Assembly (NCBI GenBank): GCA_025618425.1
Contig: CM046837.1
Coordinates: forward strand, 19,128,999 to 19,192,998
DNA from: Heliocidaris tuberculata
Taxonomy: Eukaryota > Echinodermata > Echinoidea > Camarodonta > Echinometridae
DNA: 64,000 bases
Direction of reading: 5' to 3'
Position 1 is the stretch's first letter. Each line of letters begins with the position of its first letter. Below are positions 24,398 to 36,980 of the stretch, piece by piece. The notes under the pieces were generated by a model, which saw nothing but the letters and a program-made list of their open reading frames with translations, was not told the origin of the DNA and ran no database searches. Position numbers and translations under genes: made by a program.

Positions 24398-24426
24398 GTC
24401 TGCTGAGAGCCAGAAGGGCATTAACA
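24398..24426. mobile_element. Single arm of family E MITE
   Basis: TGTCTGCTGAGAGCCAGAAG followed by GGCATTAAC matches one arm of the family E palindrome; the other arm is missing, perhaps because of the insertion that follows at 24445. Confidence 0.6.
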
Positions 24427-24444
24427 TAAATGATATGACTTTTT

Positions 24445-25136
24445 GGCAGCTCAGCGAAACGTAGTGGCACGAAAAGATGCGTCCGGAACACAAAATGCAT
24501 AATGCTGAAAATCATAATTTTATTGCATTAACATATCATGAAGCCATACAGAGTGCAAGAAATACCTCTACTACCATAAATAGGCTTAATAATTACAAAA
24601 ATTGTCACTGCATACAATATGTCAAATATCAACTTTTAACCCTTTCGAGACAATTGACCATATTTTGAGGTTTGGCTCAATAACTTTTTGATTCAGAGCT
24701 CTAAAAAATATACCAGATGCATGAGGAGAAAGAGCAACAAATTCTGCACACAGTATGTCCATTTTTGTTACATGGCCATATTGCGATATATGTCATGAAT
24801 TTTAAAAATGAAATCAAGCTTTAAAATCCTTAAATTGGCAACACATTGAGAGGTTTAAAATCATTGTTTTTTATGAAAATTGGCAATTTTTCAACCTTTC
24901 GACGAAATTCCTAACCAAGTACAGTGTGTATATGGTTTTCAAATTTCAAAGCCATTACACCATATTTGAACCATGTAGCATTAAAAGAAAAATAATATTG
25001 TTGCCAATTTGAAGAACAAAATGTGATCCATTTAGCCCTTAAATAATTCCTGTCCTGAAAAGGTTAATCAACCTACAATTTCACTGTTTGCGTTCTGTAC
25101 GCATCTTTTCGTGCCACTCCATTTCACTGAGCTACC
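24445..25136. mobile_element. TIR element, family H (outer), with a nested insert
   Basis: About 690 bp. The left end GGCAGCTCAGCGAAACGTAG and then TGGCACGAAAAGATGCGT pairs with the right end ACGCATCTTTTCGTGCCACT and then TTTCACTGAGCTACC. The TIR is ~38 bp with few mismatches. A second, TTAA-bounded element lies inside (24636-25067). No transposase frame. Confidence 0.85.
24636..25067. mobile_element. piggyBac-like MITE nested in family H
   Basis: Ends are TTAACCCTTTCGAGACA and, inverted, TTAACCTTTTCAGGACA. The TTAA followed by CCC/CCT is the known arrangement of piggyBac termini with their TTAA target duplication. About 430 bp, AT-rich, non-coding. The assignment rests on termini only. Confidence 0.65.
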
Positions 25137-25439
25137 TTTTCGCTATGAACAGAAAAAATTTACTTGCTTTTCTAATGACGAGCTACTCAGTGTTACATAT
25201 TTAACCTGATTTTACAAGAACTGAAAATTGTATAAGATTTACACAATCTCTATAGCGAATAAATAACACATAATTATGAGACACATGCAGGACAACTACT
25301 GTAGGCCTTATACATGTATACAATCAAAACTATAAATTGTTAGTCATCAGAGGCAAAAAGCATAATTTGCGTCTGCTTCAACAACTCTTTACAATGCACG
25401 AATTTCATGCTCGCTGAATTCTTTAAATACAATTAGGGC

Positions 25440-25520
25440 CTATTCTTTTTGCTGTTCTTTCTCTCCCTCTCTTTCTTTCTTTCTTTCTCTCTCTCTCTCT
25501 CTCTCTCTTTGTCCCACCCC
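25440..25520. repeat. CT microsatellite
   Basis: TTTC and (CT)n run; the flanking minus-strand frame of Arg/Glu residues is low complexity. Confidence 0.8.
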
Positions 25521-27300
25521 ACCCCTCTCTCTATAAATGTACATACAGGCAATCTCCCTCTGTTTCTCTCTACATGTAATTGTCTCTTGTTTATCTCTGT
25601 GTCTCCTTTTCTCTGTCTGTCTCCTTGACCTACATGTATCTTCCAAACAACTCTATTCCATCACACATACATGTATGACCCCCCCCCCCCCCTTCTCTGT
25701 TTCACGTCTTTTGTTTCCTATCAACATAAACATACACAATGTATATTCATCTCTGATGGTGATGCACAGAGCTGGGAGCTATTCTACCCTATGAGCAAGC
25801 AAATATATACATGTATTTCTAGAAATATAATAACAAATGATATTTTCACCCCAAATTCAAAAGCCTGTACAATAGTGACCTTGTGAATAAGTTTATACTA
25901 CATGTAGTAATTGGGTGATGCAAGAAAAATCAATAAAGATGGATAATAAATAACAATTGCTAAGCAAGTAATCATGCAATTGTAAACACAGATTTAAGGA
26001 CACTTTCATTCATAGTCCAGCGAGTGTATCACACACAAAAAATTATAATAATAAAAAATCTATAGGCTTGTTGTCAAAGAGTATATTTATGAAGAAAAGA
26101 GTATATAAAAGATACAGTGTATGTAGTATACATATACAGGTATGTATCTAGGAAATAGATTCTGTATATCAATTTGTATCTACATTAAAAAAAAAAAAAA
26201 AAAAAAAAAAAATTGGCAGCCAGTGAAGAAATCAAACATCATCCCCAAAACAATATCATTCTAATTCCCAAACCAATAATCTACTTCAAGAATGATTAGA
26301 ACTATATAACATCCTACAATGCACTTCCGAACTCAATGATCTGCTTCAAGAATTATTTAGAATTATGTATTGTACAATGAATAATTACACATAATGCAAG
26401 AATTAAATTACTATACTTGGAAGACAAAATATATAATTCAGAACCGACCAGTTTACCACAAACAGACTTGCCATGAATCTCTACAATGTGCAATGTACAG
26501 AGATGCATGTCTGCACAGCTCTGTAATATATGGCCATCTATTCTTAACTGAGGATCACAATATTGACTATAAATCTTAATCATATAAGTACAGTGCAAAT
26601 ACCAAGTCACTGCACTTTGCAAAAGAGCCACTTGAAAACAGTATGGTAGGTTACAAATCATTTGTAAATCAGTTATTTTTGCTATATAGCTATAGACCAA
26701 CAACCGAGTTAGGGGTCAAAATTCACTTCTCTAAAACTTGTAAATTTGTTGTAGGCCTACTTGTCTCATATCGACATCTTTGAAAATGCACAATTTGTAC
26801 ATTATGCCAGTAGCCTGCCTATATTTGTTACATATATATATATAGTAATATATACACATACATTTTGAAGTAATTTTATACCAGTACCCCCCCCCGTTTT
26901 GCAATAATGATATGAATACTATACAGTTATCCCCATACTTTTATGCAAATAGATTTGTACATTAGGTCTGTATTATGTACATGTAACATGTATTTTCTGA
27001 AAGGGCATCTTAAAGTTGTTTTTTTTTGTTGTTGTTAAATATTTCATTAAAAGATATGACAAACTCTCTTTGATTGTAGATACTGCAGGGTTTGCCTACA
27101 TGTGCATGTACATCATGAGTACCCAAAATCATTTACATTTGACCTTTGAAAAGAAATACCAATTTTTCAAATATCAGGGCACATCCAAATCTTCTATTTG
27201 AAAAAAATATATTAATTTAAAAAAAAAGAAGAAGAAAAAAAAAGAAAGAAACCTAACTCTAGATTAACTGTTTTGGGGTAGTTAAATTCTCTTCATTGCT
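25521..27300. other. No supported gene
   Basis: AT-rich with a C-run at about 25679-25692, a 30-bp A-run at 26187-26216 and a short (TA)n near 26831-26844. Several ACATGTA motifs. Confidence 0.5.
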
Positions 27301-27378
27301 CCTGTCAGGCCTTTGAGCTGCCATTTTCAGTATGTATTAAATAAACCATTCAATTCAATTCAGTTCAATTCAATTCAG
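27301..27378 (+). mobile_element. 3' tail of a non-LTR retrotransposon
   Basis: TATGTATTAAATAAACCATT is followed by imperfect (CAATT)n pentamers. A short AATAAA-containing end with a pentameric tail is typical of L2/CR1-like elements. The body is not recognisable upstream, so this is a strongly 5'-truncated copy. Confidence 0.5.
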
Positions 27379-28229
27379 CTCATAACCAATGATGGTGCAA
27401 ATGACATGGAACCATACTACTAGACAATATTCTCTGCCCATACATGTATATACTTCTTTACAGTAATCCCTTTGCCAAAGATCAAGTACTAATCACAAAC
27501 ACAAATACCAATACAATTGTAACAGGTAGAACTGGACTTCGATCAGTCCCACTGCTTGTCTCTCATGTAAGCAGAACTTTGATCCTGAGTTAATCTCATT
27601 ACAACCCTGCATATGAATACGTACACATACATTAATTCTTCACTGCACATTCCAACACATGCACATACATGTAAACATGAACGTATTTATAGAATGGACA
27701 TTTTCACTCATAATGGCAGGCATACTACTGTATTGTGCACAGCAGTACTGCATACGCACATGTTGTACATGTACATATATGGTAGAAAAATAATTTGTAA
27801 TTTTGCATGTTATGAACATGTATGTTCAAATATGATTTGAAAGCATTATGCATATATGCATGCCACTGAATTGTATCACTTGAAGAAAAAAAGAAGATGT
27901 TGCAGTACATGTACATCCAAAAAGGTGTTTTATTTTTATTGGGGTATAAATTGTTACGATGTTAATAGTCTTTTAAAGATATTCTGTAAAAGCTATACCA
28001 CTGGATATGTAGGATAAATCTGTGGCAGTGATATATTCTATAAAAGCATAGTATTATCACTATTATTATTAAATTCAAACAATTTTTTGAAAGCATTAAA
28101 CCCTGCAAACATTAAATTCATGTCTTACCAAGTGGTAGCCTAATTTCAAGAATGCTCCTAAATTGAATTTAGAAGAAAAAAATAATAACGTAAAAAGACA
28201 CATTAAAAAAAAAGTGGGAGATATAGAGG

Positions 28230-28375
28230 CAGAGGTGATCAGGAGAGAAAGAGAGAGAGAGAGAGAAAGAGAAAGAGAAAGAAAGATAGAGAAAGAGAAG
28301 GACAGAGAGAGAGAAAGGAAGAGAGAAAGAGAGAGAAAGAGAAAGAAAGAAATAGAGAGAGAGAGAGAGTGGAGG
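28230..28375. repeat. GA/GAAA purine microsatellite
   Basis: AGAGAAAG-type repeats on the plus strand. Frames of Arg/Glu (plus) and Leu/Ser (minus) through it are composition artefacts. Confidence 0.9.
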
Positions 28376-28789
28376 AGAAGGTGTAATCTGACCTGCAATA
28401 CATACATGTATACTTTAAATCCTTTAATTGCCTCATTAATTAGCTCATAATATGAAATAGAATCTGTATGTTAACACCTTCATATTAGCCAATTAGTAAG
28501 ATAATCTCCCTTTTCACACCCAATCCGACCCTTCCCTGTGTATCAAGTTACAACTTATATCCTAAAGATCATACTCATTCATAAGTCATAAACCTGACAG
28601 ATGTTAAAGACATATTCATTTTGATATTATCTCCAAAATAAAAAAGCAAATTAAGTTAGCCTTAAGATCTATTCTATAGTTATTTCATCATGACAAAATG
28701 CAGGCATACAGCTATAAGTACATATTAAAGTGTATGTGTACACATGTACACTGTACGTCCATGAGAAAGTGCACATTCTCTCTCTTGTA

Positions 28790-29387
28790 TTAAAGGGAAA
28801 TCCAACCTTAATAGCAAATTGCTTTGAAAGAGAGAGGAAAAATCAGAGAAGCAGATTGGTGAAAGTTTGAACGAAATCGGACAAGTAATAAGAAAGTTAT
28901 AAATTTTTGAAAGTTGTAATCACTATACCTATGGGAATTTCAAATTGGCCGAATAGGTAATGCCCCTGTGATGTACATGTAGCTGTGGACAACTCCCCCA
29001 TTCGCTCAAACACACAAAATTACTAAATTGTCTCTTTTTTCAAAATGTATTACTCAGAAGGATCTTTTTCTTCCATGATGACCTATAACAATATGCTATC
29101 TCCAATATATTTTGAGTACTGCCCCGAGGGTAAAGGCACCTCGAAGAAAACCGCAAATTAATGATATTTTCGTACACGACAAATGGGAGAGTTGTCCACA
29201 AAAATGTCACAATCGACTCACCAAATTGCCAATTTGAGATTTGCATAGATGTAGTGATCTCACTTTTCAAACATCCATAAATTTCTTATTCCTTGTCCGA
29301 TTTCTTTCAAACTTTCACCATCCTGTTTTTCTTATTTTTCTTCTTTCACACAAATCATCTTAGTACAAGGGTTGGATTGCCCTTTAA
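28790..29387 (-). mobile_element. TTAA-type fold-back element, family D copy 2
   Basis: Inverted copy of 21283-21872, ends TTAAAGGGAAATCCAACC and the complement of TTAAAGGGCAATCCAACC. Its right TTAA is also the left TTAA of the next element. Confidence 0.88.
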
Positions 29388-29766
29388 CCCACTGCAGTTC
29401 ACAGTTTCCTTATAGTCTAATTTAATCAGCTTTCCCTTCTCAAGTTGGCAACAATTATTCTTATTTTCCATTCCTACATAGTTTGAAGAAAAAAAAGTTT
29501 AGTAAATGAAACGATGTGAATGAAAATTGCAAATTTAACACATGCCAATTTGATTACATATTTTACACCACATTGCCAATTTAGAGACTTTCATGATTAG
29601 TTACATTTAAATCACTCTTTTTCGTGAATGACACAATATACAGACTCAAAATTGTCTGTAATTTTTGCTTTTTCTGCTAATGTATAATGTGTCATTCCTA
29701 GCATTCTGGATCAAAAGATAATACAAAAACATCACTACAAGGAGACACTGTACTGCTATGGGTTAA
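29384..29766. mobile_element. TTAA-CCC MITE (piggyBac-like termini), family I
   Basis: About 380 bp. Left end TTAACCCACTGCAGT; right end, inverted, TTAACCCATAGCAGT. It lies exactly between a family D and a family B element and shares a TTAA with each. Confidence 0.7.
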
Positions 29767-30158
29767 GAGAAGGTTAAGTTCTGGGAAAGGTGAAAAATAA
29801 TTTGTGAGCTTTCTCATTCCTTTTATGTCAGTTTGGAAGAACATCATAATTATTAGGAATGTCCCCTGAAAAGAATTGCTCTTCAATGCCCTCATATATT
29901 TGAAATACGACAAGAAATAGCTGAAGTGTTCGGGCCGAAGATTCATGCCACATGTTTGTGCAGTCCCATGTACATGTATGCATTTATGTGTGCAGTGCAT
30001 GTCATTTTCACATGCGAAAATATCTTATCATTTTGATAATTCCAAAACCTCACAGTTCACACTTATTCTTATTTAGACATGATTAACCTTTCCCAATTAC
30101 TTTGAGTTCCTTCCACAGAGTCATCGCATGACCAGAACTAACTAAACTTTATGTTTAA
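29763..30158 (-). mobile_element. Family B element, copy 3 (inverted)
   Basis: Starts TTAAGAGAAGGTTAAGTTCT and ends CCAGAACTAACTAAACTTT, with the family B interior in reverse (TGCCCTCATATATTTGAAA-like and AGCTGAAGTGTTCGGGC). Confidence 0.82.
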
Positions 30159-31707
30159 ACATGGTTGCACATTCTCCCATGTCAATGGTTATATTTACAC
30201 TGCAACGTACATGTGTATGAGTATTTTTGTAAGTCAGCAATGATGAAGGATGTATGAATATCTTGCACTTGTGTTTTTCAAGCTACTGTACATGTACATG
30301 TATGTAAATTACCTCTTTTTTCCCAGGCAAATATCATTCAGAGAAGGATGTATTGTAGATGGTGCATGTACTGTATATGACTCCCCCCCCCCCCCCCCCC
30401 ACAAACTGACACAAAACCATGAAATAATTTTTTTGTTTTTAATTGTGATTCTGCTTCCCTATAGTGATCAATGTTTGGATTTGCCCCCAATGCACAAAGA
30501 ACACACATGTATTGTTGTTATATGTAAGGGTAAAAGCTGCTTTACAATAAGTACTACGTGTAAGATTATTTTAGATAATTAAACATCATTGAATTATTAT
30601 CATTATTACTATTATCTTCATTATCATCTCTATTTTCAGCATTGTATAAAAATGCTACATACATGTATATATAAATGTAAGAGTGAAACTAATATGCAAT
30701 CTTGATTCCAATCATCAGCACAAAAATTCATTGAAGAAGCTTATAATACATCTCCCCCCCCCCCCCTTTAAAAAAAAAAAAAACTCTTTAACTACTGCTT
30801 TGCATATGCAGGCATCATTGATTAGTAAATCAATTGTCCATAATATTCATCTAACACTAGCAAGCAGATGTAATTAATTAAGTCTACATGCACATAGGTT
30901 AGCACAAATACTCTATTTCCACACTTGACCGTACATAAACTCGTTGATCCCGTTCGATCGTGAAAAAGTTCACACGGTGGCGTCAACGTCACCTGCCCTC
31001 CCGACCGTGATGGAACGCTTCTCTGATGAGCCCCAAATGGTCGTAAGCTAACGCATTATTGGAACGTGAACGCCATGCAAGCGTGAAGACACCCCTTGAT
31101 GAGCATGAAATATACGTAGATTGGCGCTTAATCACCTTATACCAGCGACGCTGCGTTATGTATACAGGCCGATGTCTAGCAATGACATTAGCAATTTTCT
31201 GCGTAACATTTTCAAAAAGGTCAAGAGATGGTTCACCACAGTACTGTGGTGGTATACTGCATGCACTGCTGTAAACTATGAAACAAAAAGCCATGTCATC
31301 GGAACAAAATACAATATTTTTATTGTGACTATATCTCAATGTTTGTCCTCCAATGACCTTGCAGTAATACGGTCAGTTCTTTGGTTATATATTGAATCTT
31401 TTTATGTAAAGCAGCTAGATACGCAATTTTTTAATTTTCAAGCACTTGAAGTGACACTCAGCATGCACTGGATGGGCAGTGGAGGCTCATTTGCAGATTA
31501 GCATTTTGTTCATTACATAATGAGTTTTAAAAAAAACACTTAAAATAAACAAAGGAAATTGAATCTAACCCTTTTTACATGCAGTCATTCATAGATTCCT
31601 CCCATTAAGCATTTTACAAATTTACTTTTTCAATAATCAAGGATGATATATCAGTGTACAGAATGAAATAAGAAAATCAAATTTCACTCAAACATTTGCC
31701 CATCCTT
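30159..31707. other. No confirmed gene; CpG-richer patch 30930-31290
   Basis: The first part is AT-rich with a C-run at about 30382-30399 and another near 30755-30767. From about 30930 to 31290 the sequence is clearly richer in G+C and CpG (CGTTCGATCG, GGTGGCGTCAACGTCACC). A 116-codon minus-strand frame at 30989-31339 crosses it, with no domain I recognise. It may be a decayed element or an unrecognised exon. Confidence 0.4.
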
Positions 31708-32255
31708 AAAGGGAAAGTCCACCCTGGCATTAAGTTGACTTGAATAAAAGAAGAAAGATGAGAGAAACAGATTGGTGAAACTTTGAGAAAATCCGATAAG
31801 AAATGAGAAAGTTATGAATTTTGGAAATTTTTATTAACCAAACACAAATTGGTAACTTCGTGACGTATCTTGCAAGCTCCTCTTCCATTTGCTCAGTACA
31901 GGAAATCTTATATTTTTTCTTTTTCTTAGTTTTTAATGAAGGAAAAGATTTGTTTCATACAGGTTTTCTGTAAAAAGAAACATATGAGCAATGATTATAT
32001 CTAAGGTGCATGTACGATTGAATATTTTCTTTAGAGAAAATGGAAATTAATGATTTTTGGGGCAAAGGGCAAATGAAAGAGGAGTTCGCAAAATACGTCA
32101 CGGAGTTGCCAATTTGTGTTGGATTGATTACACCTTCAAAAATTCATAACTTTCTTCTTATTTCTCATCGTATTTTGCTCAAACCTTCACCGATCTGTTT
32201 CTTTAATTTGTCTGCTTCTTTTGAAATCAACTTGTAATTAGAGTGGACTTTCCCT
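31708..32255 (-). mobile_element. Fold-back element, family C copy 2
   Basis: Ends TTAAAGGGAAAGTCCACC and the complement GGACTTTCCCT. Its arms match 13600-14144, but the central non-palindromic segment is in the opposite direction, so the element is inserted inverted. Confidence 0.85.
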
Positions 32256-33001
32256 ACATTCTTTGGTGTTTGGTATTTGGGTAGAGTTCATCCAAATTAA
32301 TATTGTTATTCAACATCACTGGCTTGAAGTAAAACAAAAGTAGTATCTTCAGTTTTAAATTTCAAGCCATTTTTTTCTATTTCTTTGTTTCCATGGCCTA
32401 AAAAAAATTCCTGATGCCACTGAATAACTAAAATCCTGAAGATAACATTTAATATCCCCCCTTTGTTGCTAGTGTGGCAACAAAACAACTTAACAAAAAC
32501 ACTATCATGGGTAGCACTTTGCAGGGGAATTCTTCCTAATCCATAATTAACTATCAAAAGTTGAATTCGGCAATCTCAAATATTGTCTGTTTCCAAGCTT
32601 GCAAACTGAATTAAAACTTACATGTAGTCTGGAAAAGCCCTGCTATACAATTTTTTTTTAAACATCATACATTGTATCTATTTTTGAGTTGTGCAGGTGG
32701 CACTGTTTTAACATGAATATTAAATGAAGCATGGCACTGCCTCCTCGACAGTGTGAATGTGCACTTCTAAAGGGGAACATCATCATTCTTCTGCCCAAGG
32801 TGATGAATGTACATGTACCGGTATTTGCTCAAAGCTGAAGTGCACCGAGCTATAAAAGTACACCAAGTATTAGAAAGGTCAAATTATGTGCCCAAATAGA
32901 AAAACACACTAATCATAATTCATCTTAAAGGTATGAATCTTAACTGTTATTCAGAATATTTAAAGTGAAAAGGGAAAAGGGTTTGAATGCTTATAAAAAG
33001 A
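32256..33001. other. No supported gene
   Basis: AT-rich sequence; no exon or repeat end recognised. Confidence 0.45.
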
Positions 33002-33695
33002 TACCGTAATGGCACCAGTCGTGGAGGGGTTTGACAGTTTTAATTTTCATAATTTTCAGAAAATTCCACGGTTGTTTAGGAATCACCCACCATTCGATGC
33101 TGAAAATGCTTGTGAATAAAATCCACCCGAAATATTGCATCTTGCTTCTACGGCTATCACGTCTTTGGGGGATTGTGCATGCGCACTAGTATAATGCGAT
33201 TGTCGGGATCCTACGTCATGATTTGTGTGTTGTAGGAATGGCGCGTCAAGACTGGAGCATAGGCATTCTCGGCAAGACAGCTAACTTTGAAGTAAGATAA
33301 TCTATTTCCAAAGTATTTTTCATGCAAAAAAATTGTCTGGCCAACATCTATGGAACTTAAGCTCTGTTATATTGAAAACAGAAAATATGGTACATATCAT
33401 TTATTTTGTTACAGTCTGCTAAAGAGGAGGTTCTTGTTTTACAAAAAAATTAGCAGAACATAAAAAAGCCCCGTCGATAATTCTCTTTGGAAACAAACTT
33501 TTCCTGCCATAATTTTTTGCGTGATTGGCAGCGAGCAAAACGCTGCATAGTTGTTCCTCATTTATTTTGGTAAAATATCTGCTAGTCAATCGCATCCGTT
33601 CATTTCACTCCGGTGAGACTAGGGCAGTTGACACAGGGCGTTGCAGCAATGAAGCTGTATTACAAGGGCGCGCCACGACTGGTGCCATTACGGTA
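33002..33695. mobile_element. TIR element K with perfect 23-bp inverted ends
   Basis: 694 bp. The 23 bp at 33002-33024 (TACCGTAATGGCACCAGTCG and three more bases) is the exact reverse complement of 33673-33695. If the outer TA is the target duplication, the TIR is 21 bp and the element is of the TA-inserting type (Tc1/mariner-like or similar). The interior is not palindromic. It carries an NRF1-like TGCATGCGCA, a TACGTCA (CRE-like), and then at 33238 a short ATG-started frame running to a consensus GTAAG donor, as in a first exon. Confidence 0.85.
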
Positions 33696-34520
33696 ACTGC
33701 AAGTTGTTTTGTCTTTTTAAATAGGGTAACCATTGCTAGTGGCCTTTGTAGATTTCCTTCATTTTCAAATTTTGGAGCCAAATTAGTGCAGAACCACACA
33801 CCTAAAATTTCACTCTGAAACACCTGCATTTTCAAGACATCTCATGTTAACTGATAAATATCTTGTGTTTCTACATATTTGCTCGATATGAATATCTAAT
33901 GGATGATATTAAGTACAGAAGGCTACCCATGCCAACACTGACATATTACATGTAATTCCGACTTTCATTTGAGGCATCTTTCACTCCCGGAAAGACAGAT
34001 TCTACTTTTTTTTCTTCAGCACAGCACTATTTCATAACTGCTTACATCCAGGAAACATTGGGATATTTTTTCATACAAAAATAAAGAAATGCACCAAAAT
34101 TAGCTCAACAGAGAGGGACAAAGTCAAAAAATTGACAAGCTATTTATCGCACGCACAGCCTCTGCAAACTATCTTGCACCTTTATCACACTCTAATAATA
34201 AGGAGGCGCCAAAGAGAGGGAGAAAAGTTGACCGATTCCTGGATGCGAGCGTGCATTGCCGGAGGATGGAAGAAAAAAAAAACCTGGGATTCATCTGGTT
34301 TAAGACGATAGATGTAAGCCGAAGAAGCTAAGGAAGAAGCCAAGGGTAAGATTGAAGATTCATGAGATGGTGCCACGGGCGAAACAGAAGGTCTCTTCTC
34401 TCTCTTATTCCTCTTTTTCCTGCCATGATACGACTGGAGTGTTCACACATGGGATGGTAACACTCTTAATCATGTTCACAAACAGAATGATACTTTCTGA
34501 AGTTTTTTGGAAGAGTTCCT
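33696..34520. other. No supported gene
   Basis: AT-rich; nothing recognised. Confidence 0.45.
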
Positions 34521-34605
34521 ACAAGTATGTGCAATGCCTTGAGCACCTTGCATGGTGGATATGAGCACTATATAAATATCCAATATTATTAATATTATTA
34601 TTATG
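34521..34605 (+). mobile_element. SINE 3' tail
   Basis: AATGCCTTGAGCACCTTGCA then GATATGAGCACTATATAAAT and an (ATT)n tail. This GCGCTATATAAAT-plus-ATT ending is common to deuterostome tRNA SINEs. The 5' tRNA-like part is not visible. Confidence 0.55.
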
Positions 34606-36719
34606 ACAGTTAGCTCATCCCAAATTCAGTGGAATTCCCAATTATTTCGTGTATAAATTTCATATGCAGCAAAACTTCAAGCAAGCTGATGGGACTAAAC
34701 TAAAAATTGGCCTAACTGTAAATTTGCCAAGAGCAAGATCTACATGTAAATGTACATGTATGTACTGTATATATGAGAATCTGAGAGTGTTCAGTATGGT
34801 TCAGGAAAAGAATTTTTCAGATATTTCCCTCCCAAAGGATAGACCTTTTGAAGTCTTTAAATACATGTATGCCCCAAATACAAGATCTGTTGCTGTACAC
34901 ATGGACCATGCTGTACATCTACATGCCTAAAACTTACATGTAAGGCCAAATAAAAATTATTCCCAGTTTCTTGTTCCCGCCAGCATCCTTTTTTGCACCC
35001 GCCTCCTTTTTTGTTATTTGATATCTAAAAAAAAAAAAACACCAACATTTTGCTGCAGACCCTTAAAATTAAAACTTGATGCCTTTTGGGGGTTTAAAGG
35101 GACCCCAGAAGAATATAAATCTAACAGGAAGCAGTGCATAATAACATTTGTATGCACGGCAGCCATCTTGGAAAAATATAAAATATCAAATAACATGGTA
35201 CCCCCTCCTCATTTTCGAAAAATACGGACGAGAAACTAGGAATCAAATTTACTTGGCCTAAGACGCAGACTGCAGTACTGATAATTTGTAACACTCTCCA
35301 TTGGGGGATGGGGGATGGGGGTGGGGTTGGAGGGTGGCAGATTTTATTAAATCATGCTATTACATTACTCCTATGGCAATACATATCAGAATTTTATATA
35401 TGAAATTTAAAGCAAACTTAATCTTATATCAAAATTAACCCTGATCCTACAAACACTCCAGAACATACAGTGTGAACAGAACTTCAATCATGCACATGCT
35501 TCTTTATACTTCTCATCCCTGTGTAAGTTTCATTCAGGTTTCCCTTGTTCCTCCAAGGGGGTGAGGGATGTTAATTAATCTAGCAGCACTGGCAAAAGAA
35601 GGATCTGAATAAATCGAGCTGCTTCACTTCTCTCTGAGCTTCTGTGTGTCAATTTGCATTGCTATGACAGCCTCGATGCATGAACTGTAACATGTACATT
35701 GTACCCCCCCCCCATAACGTTCCGAGATGCAATCAACATAGGGCAAAAAAAAGAAAAGAAAAAAGGAAAGCCACTTGCCTACATGTACGTTGAGTTGTAC
35801 ATGTAGTTAAGACGAATGTAATTTGGTAACTTTGCAAATACCTGTACAGATTTAAAGAGTCTTTGATGCTAATAAAAGGATACATGTAAGTGTTTTAAGG
35901 CAAGATCAAAAATATTCTTTCTGAAAAATTGAGATTTTATACACTTACATGTTCCTACAGGCCTACATGACACAGTATACATTATAACTAAAAGATATAT
36001 GAAAACTTCAATGGAACAATAAATATGCAATTCTCAATATTCTTAATAAAAAGTGACTGTTTGGGAGTAAACAGTAAAAAGCTGAAATATCCTTTCAAAT
36101 TCTATTTGTATTTGAAAGCCGAGCTTACATGTAGTTCTTCCTTTTAAATAATACCATACCTTTAAAAATCCTTCATGGAATTGTGTAGTTACTCAGCAAT
36201 CAATCACTCATTCACATAAATATAGTTAATAACCCAGCTTGCATTCTGTCACCCATATCATTCCATATGCCTCATTAGACAGATTACAAAACAATAATCA
36301 TTACTTAGCCAAATCTACACTGGAGTAAAATCTGCATCAAGGTGAAATTGTCCAGCGATCTAGTCTACGCATTACAGACCTAGCTGGTTTAACAGGCAGA
36401 TTCATTGAAACTCAGAGTGGGATTCTAATCAAATTCAGGGTGATGCAAGAGTTATATTTTCTGTCACAGGTCTAAAAACATCTACATTTATGACAAGCAT
36501 TAAAAAGGTTCTCATATTCTTAGGGATGGTCAAATATCAGCTATAATAATAACTAAATCTACAGGTACATTGTACATGTATTACTATAAAATCGGTCTGT
36601 GTAGAAATGGTATTGGTTCCGAGAAAATCAGTACTACCGGCTCATTAGCGTAAATCAGAGAGCAACAAAGACATTTTTTTAGTTATGGTTATGGCTTTTG
36701 GTGATATATGTGACCAGCC
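34606..36719. other. No supported gene
   Basis: AT-rich with many TACATGTA motifs. 35160-35176 carries GCAGCCATCTTGG, a YY1-like site. A G-rich stretch is at 35300-35340. Confidence 0.45.
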
Positions 36720-36980
36720 CAGGGGCCATATTCTGAAAAACAATGTTATCTTTTATGTTAGTAAAACCAATGATAATAGTCATAACAAATCAGAATCAGG
36801 ACAAGACATTGGTTAAAGATTGCACAAAGCTGGCAGTGCTCACCTCACGTAAAGTTAAAACAGACATCTGCACGAACACCAATGATTAAAGTTTATTACA
36901 TGCAATTTCAGTTTGTTATGACAATTAACATTGTTTTCCTTGACATAAAAGATAACACAGTTTTCAGAATACGGCCCCTG
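36720..36980. mobile_element. Palindromic MITE with GGCCATATTCTGAA termini
   Basis: About 260 bp. Left end CAGGGGCCATATTCTGAAAA, right end TTTTCAGAATACGGCCCCTG, pairing inward over about 65 bp (TGTTATCTTTTATGTTAG with GACATAAAAGATAACA). Termini recall those at 12316-12571. Confidence 0.82.

Noticed and set aside
21399..29270. A 50-60-codon frame shared by 21399-21596 and 29040-29270
   Set aside because: Both lie in copies of one fold-back element; similarity follows from shared descent, and the frame is short with no domain.
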